In this document: positions 41,214 to 43,069 of the stretch, piece by piece
How positions within the stretch are numbered: position 1 is the stretch's first letter
How the letters are laid out: every line of letters begins with the position of its first letter
Origin: Spirosoma endophyticum
GTDB lineage: Bacteria; Bacteroidota; Bacteroidia; Cytophagales; Spirosomataceae
Reading direction: 5' to 3'
DNA: 43,069 nt
Assembly: GCF_900112365.1 (NCBI RefSeq)
Contig: NZ_FOLQ01000032.1
Coordinates: forward strand, 1 to 43,069
Notes under the pieces: model-generated
Told to the model about the DNA's origin: nothing
Database searches by the model: none
The model's input: the letters and a program-made list of their open reading frames with translations, nothing else
Position numbers and translations under genes: made by a program

Positions 41214-41864
41214 ATGTGTAAAAGTCTGTATATTTTGATTGGACTGTTATTAACGAATCTTTTCCCCATTTACGGTCAACATCCTATTGACTATAAATTG
41301 GGTCTCATTGGAGGAGTAAATGCTGCTCTGATTCAGAATAGCACAGGAATTCAAAATATAAGATGGCGCTATAATCTAGGGCTGGCGATAGAACAGCGTT
41401 TTTCACCGGCCCTAGGTTTGGTTTATCAAATCAACTATTCCCGTCAAGGAGAGACTGTAAATCTAAAATACGGCGGTACCGGTCCGGTAATCGGTCATCA
41501 ATATATAACGTTTGATTATGTTAATTTGGCTATTATGGCCAGGTTTAGGCCTAAAAGTGAACGGATTTTTATACAATTAGGTGGTCAATTAGGCCTGTTA
41601 GTGAATGATTATATCTTGGTTACTGATCCGTTCAACCAGGGGAAATCATTTGAAAATGTCAACAAACTGGATGTTGGTGTTACAGGAGGTCTTGGCTATA
41701 GATTTGGGAGACATTTTGTAATTGATACACGTTATTATCATGGTATGAAACCAATTTTGTCTGATTTTATATCTGTTAATCCTCAGACTGGAATATCTAC
41801 TTTTAATAAACAAGATAAATGGTATAACCGAGTATACTCACTAAACTTAAGTTATTATTTTTAG
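41214..41864 (+). CDS. PorT-like outer-membrane beta-barrel protein
   Basis: Start taken at ATG 41214 (MCKSLYILIGLLLTNLFPIY); TTG or GTG starts at 41202-41207 are possible. After the signal peptide (cut near YGQ), IDYKLGLIGGVNAALIQ is a first-strand motif of the PorT/OMP_b-brl_2 family. Strands continue (GLVYQINYSRQGETVNLKYG) to the end YNRVYSLNLSYYF, an aromatic barrel terminus. It follows the secreted protein by 15 bases. Similar in size to the 196-residue barrel at 9312-9902. Confidence 0.85.
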   Translation: MCKSLYILIGLLLTNLFPIYGQHPIDYKLGLIGGVNAALIQNSTGIQNIRWRYNLGLAIEQRFSPALGLVYQINYSRQGETVNLKYGGTGPVIGHQYITFDYVNLAIMARFRPKSERIFIQLGGQLGLLVNDYILVTDPFNQGKSFENVNKLDVGVTGGLGYRFGRHFVIDTRYYHGMKPILSDFISVNPQTGISTFNKQDKWYNRVYSLNLSYYF

Positions 41865-42065
41865 GGTACTTCTAATCCTACAATGCATTACCACAAATCA
41901 TACCGAGCTAATGTGCCTTCCAGCTTTTTGGATCACGACAAGCTTAACCGACTAAACATGGTGCGAGTTGCCGTCAAGAGCAAAAGTACTGTTCCATATG
42001 ATTAGTATACTTCTTTACTTACTGAAATGGGGTTGAGTAATTGGAATAAATTTTTTGGCAGTGGC

Positions 42066-42640
42066 TTAATTGCGTTGATCGGCGAAGAAGAACCGATTGA
42101 TAAACAGACCGATTGCTGTGTCGTGAACCACGACTGACTTTGAGAAGCAAATGGTTCGGCGGGTTAACCGTTTTAAGCGCGTTCGAAGGGTTAAGTGTTT
42201 ACGTTCAAGGCCTTGTAGTGCCGCTTTACGAACTAAGCTTAAGCGTTGATCTAAGCAATCAAAATAGGCCCGCGACGGCGGCTTGGCACCAAGAGTCTGT
42301 TATCCACCTAATTACTACAATTTTAGCCTGCTTAAGCAGGCTAAGTAGGTGGCGAAACGTTTGGTGAGTACGTCGTCCGAAAACGAAGGCAATGATCTCT
42401 CCCGTCACTGCATCTTCCACCCACGGCAGCGGCCGACCGTCACACCCAGCGGGGCTGTTTTTTAGTACCCACATACGACCGCCCGGCGGCCCGGCACATC
42501 TTGTCGACTTTTAGACTATCCGTGTGATGGCGGTGGCCAACTAGTAATATGACGGTCGGCTACCGCCATCACCTTTTTAGGTTTATCCCCTGTTCACGGA
42601 TACATAGCCTTATGCTACAGTTTCTTTAAACCCCCGTTTT
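42066..42640 (-). mobile_element. Decayed IS1-family element
   Basis: On the minus strand, frames in pieces match InsB of IS1: PWVEDAVTGEIIAFVFGRRT then HQTFRHLLSLLKQAKIVV at 42285-42420, a gap, then ERKHLTLRTRLKRLTRRTIC and FSKSVVVHDTAIGLFINR near 42085-42200, stopping at 42066. At ~42540-42625 the piece VMAVADRHITSW, with a helical stretch before it, may be an InsA relic. Stops and frameshifts break the frame, so the element is inactive. Ends were not defined. Confidence 0.6.
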
Positions 42641-43069
42641 TCCAAGACATCGGAACAGCTTCACCAACGGTCGCACCTTTCTATATCCTAGAATCTCAAA
42701 TGGCCGTCTCATTAATCAAATTCAAAATCTCACATTATAGTTGAGCTTGAGAGACTAATTTTTCTCCCAAATGGCGAATGAGCTGTCCAACGGCCACCGC
42801 AGCACGACCTAATCCGTTTCGGAAAATAATATCCTTCTTGCTGACCAATTGCCAAGTGACGGATTTTACGGTCGGCCGCTCATATCTTTGTTTTGATTGG
42901 AGGTTGTCCGAAAAAGTGCAATTTTTGAGTAAGACCTGACATGGGTTGCCAGTACCTCGGGTCGGCCGCTGAGACACTCTCCGGTGATCTTGAACAGGCT
43001 GGTTGTGCTGGTGCCCTTGTCCCTTTCCAACAAGCTCCGACAGTACCCATAGACGCAGGCTAGTCCTGT
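42641..43069. other. Region to window end, no gene assigned
   Basis: A minus-strand frame at 42735-42977 (80 codons) contains QSKQRYERPTVKSVTWQL, which faintly recalls the zinc-finger start of IS1 InsA, but no intact gene is supported. The sequence is probably more mobile-element debris. Confidence 0.3.

Noticed and set aside
42113..42367. 84-codon plus-strand frame
   Set aside because: Lies opposite the IS1-family InsB remnant, which explains the sequence.
42735..42977. 80-codon minus-strand frame as a gene
   Set aside because: Only a faint InsA-like stretch; no intact domain and surrounded by IS debris.

Overview
The window looks like accessory DNA, probably a plasmid or plasmid-derived segment, from a Cytophagales bacterium of the Spirosoma type. 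This is inferred from four things: PorP/SprF and gliding-motility C-terminal (CHU_C, type IX secretion) proteins, many lipobox lipoproteins and PorT-like barrels, a DUF5618-type gene, and a parA/parB-like pair beside a MobC-like ribbon-helix-helix gene. No replication initiator, relaxase, rRNA, tRNA or CRISPR array was found.

Layout. At 1-338 an IS3-family element, cut by the window edge, interrupts a gene with an alpha/beta-hydrolase start. At 1.08-1.55 kb lies a frameshifted lipoprotein gene. From 16.4 kb down to 1.8 kb every substantial gene is on the minus strand. The run begins with a tight five-gene cluster: ECF-type sigma, membrane anti-sigma-like protein with TPR-like periplasmic part, unusually long sigma-like protein, second anti-sigma-like membrane protein, and M48-like metalloprotease fused to a beta-barrel. 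It continues with a tandem-repeat protein, a PorT-like barrel, an OmpA-core/barrel protein, an NlpC/P60 lipoprotein, and a PorP/SprF plus giant PKD/CHU_C pair. Upstream sit a 60-residue lipoprotein (plus strand), a periplasmic TPR-CHAT caspase-like protein, and a lipoprotein with a matrixin fold that has lost its zinc site plus a LecA-like domain (both minus).

At 20.9-21.8 kb is an IS graveyard (IS3 and IS110 remnants and a near-perfect hairpin). It is followed by an OmpA protein, a deleted copy of its C-terminus, a GNAT protein, a 55-residue membrane protein, and umuDC with an upstream inverted repeat. From 26.3 to 30.6 kb there is a series of small accessory genes, several broken (nonsense codon, frameshifts, internal deletion), punctuated by two palindromes that share an identical 22-bp core. 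From 31.7 to 35.7 kb lies a plasmid-maintenance block (UvrD-like helicase, MobC-like protein, ParA, ParB-like), followed by a terminator and a cluster of inverted repeats and TTATGCCG-type iterons that could be a centromere or origin. The rest holds an SGNH-hydrolase-like lipoprotein, a SprB-repeat CHU_C protein, a secreted protein with a PorT-like barrel partner, and a decayed IS1-family element.

The most interesting candidate system is at 11.8-20.7 kb. Two sigma/anti-sigma pairs lie next to a periplasmic CHAT protease, a barrel-anchored M48-like protease, a small lipoprotein and a catalytically dead matrixin-like lipoprotein. I infer, without proof, an envelope protease cascade in which proteolysis of a membrane anti-sigma protein releases a sigma factor.
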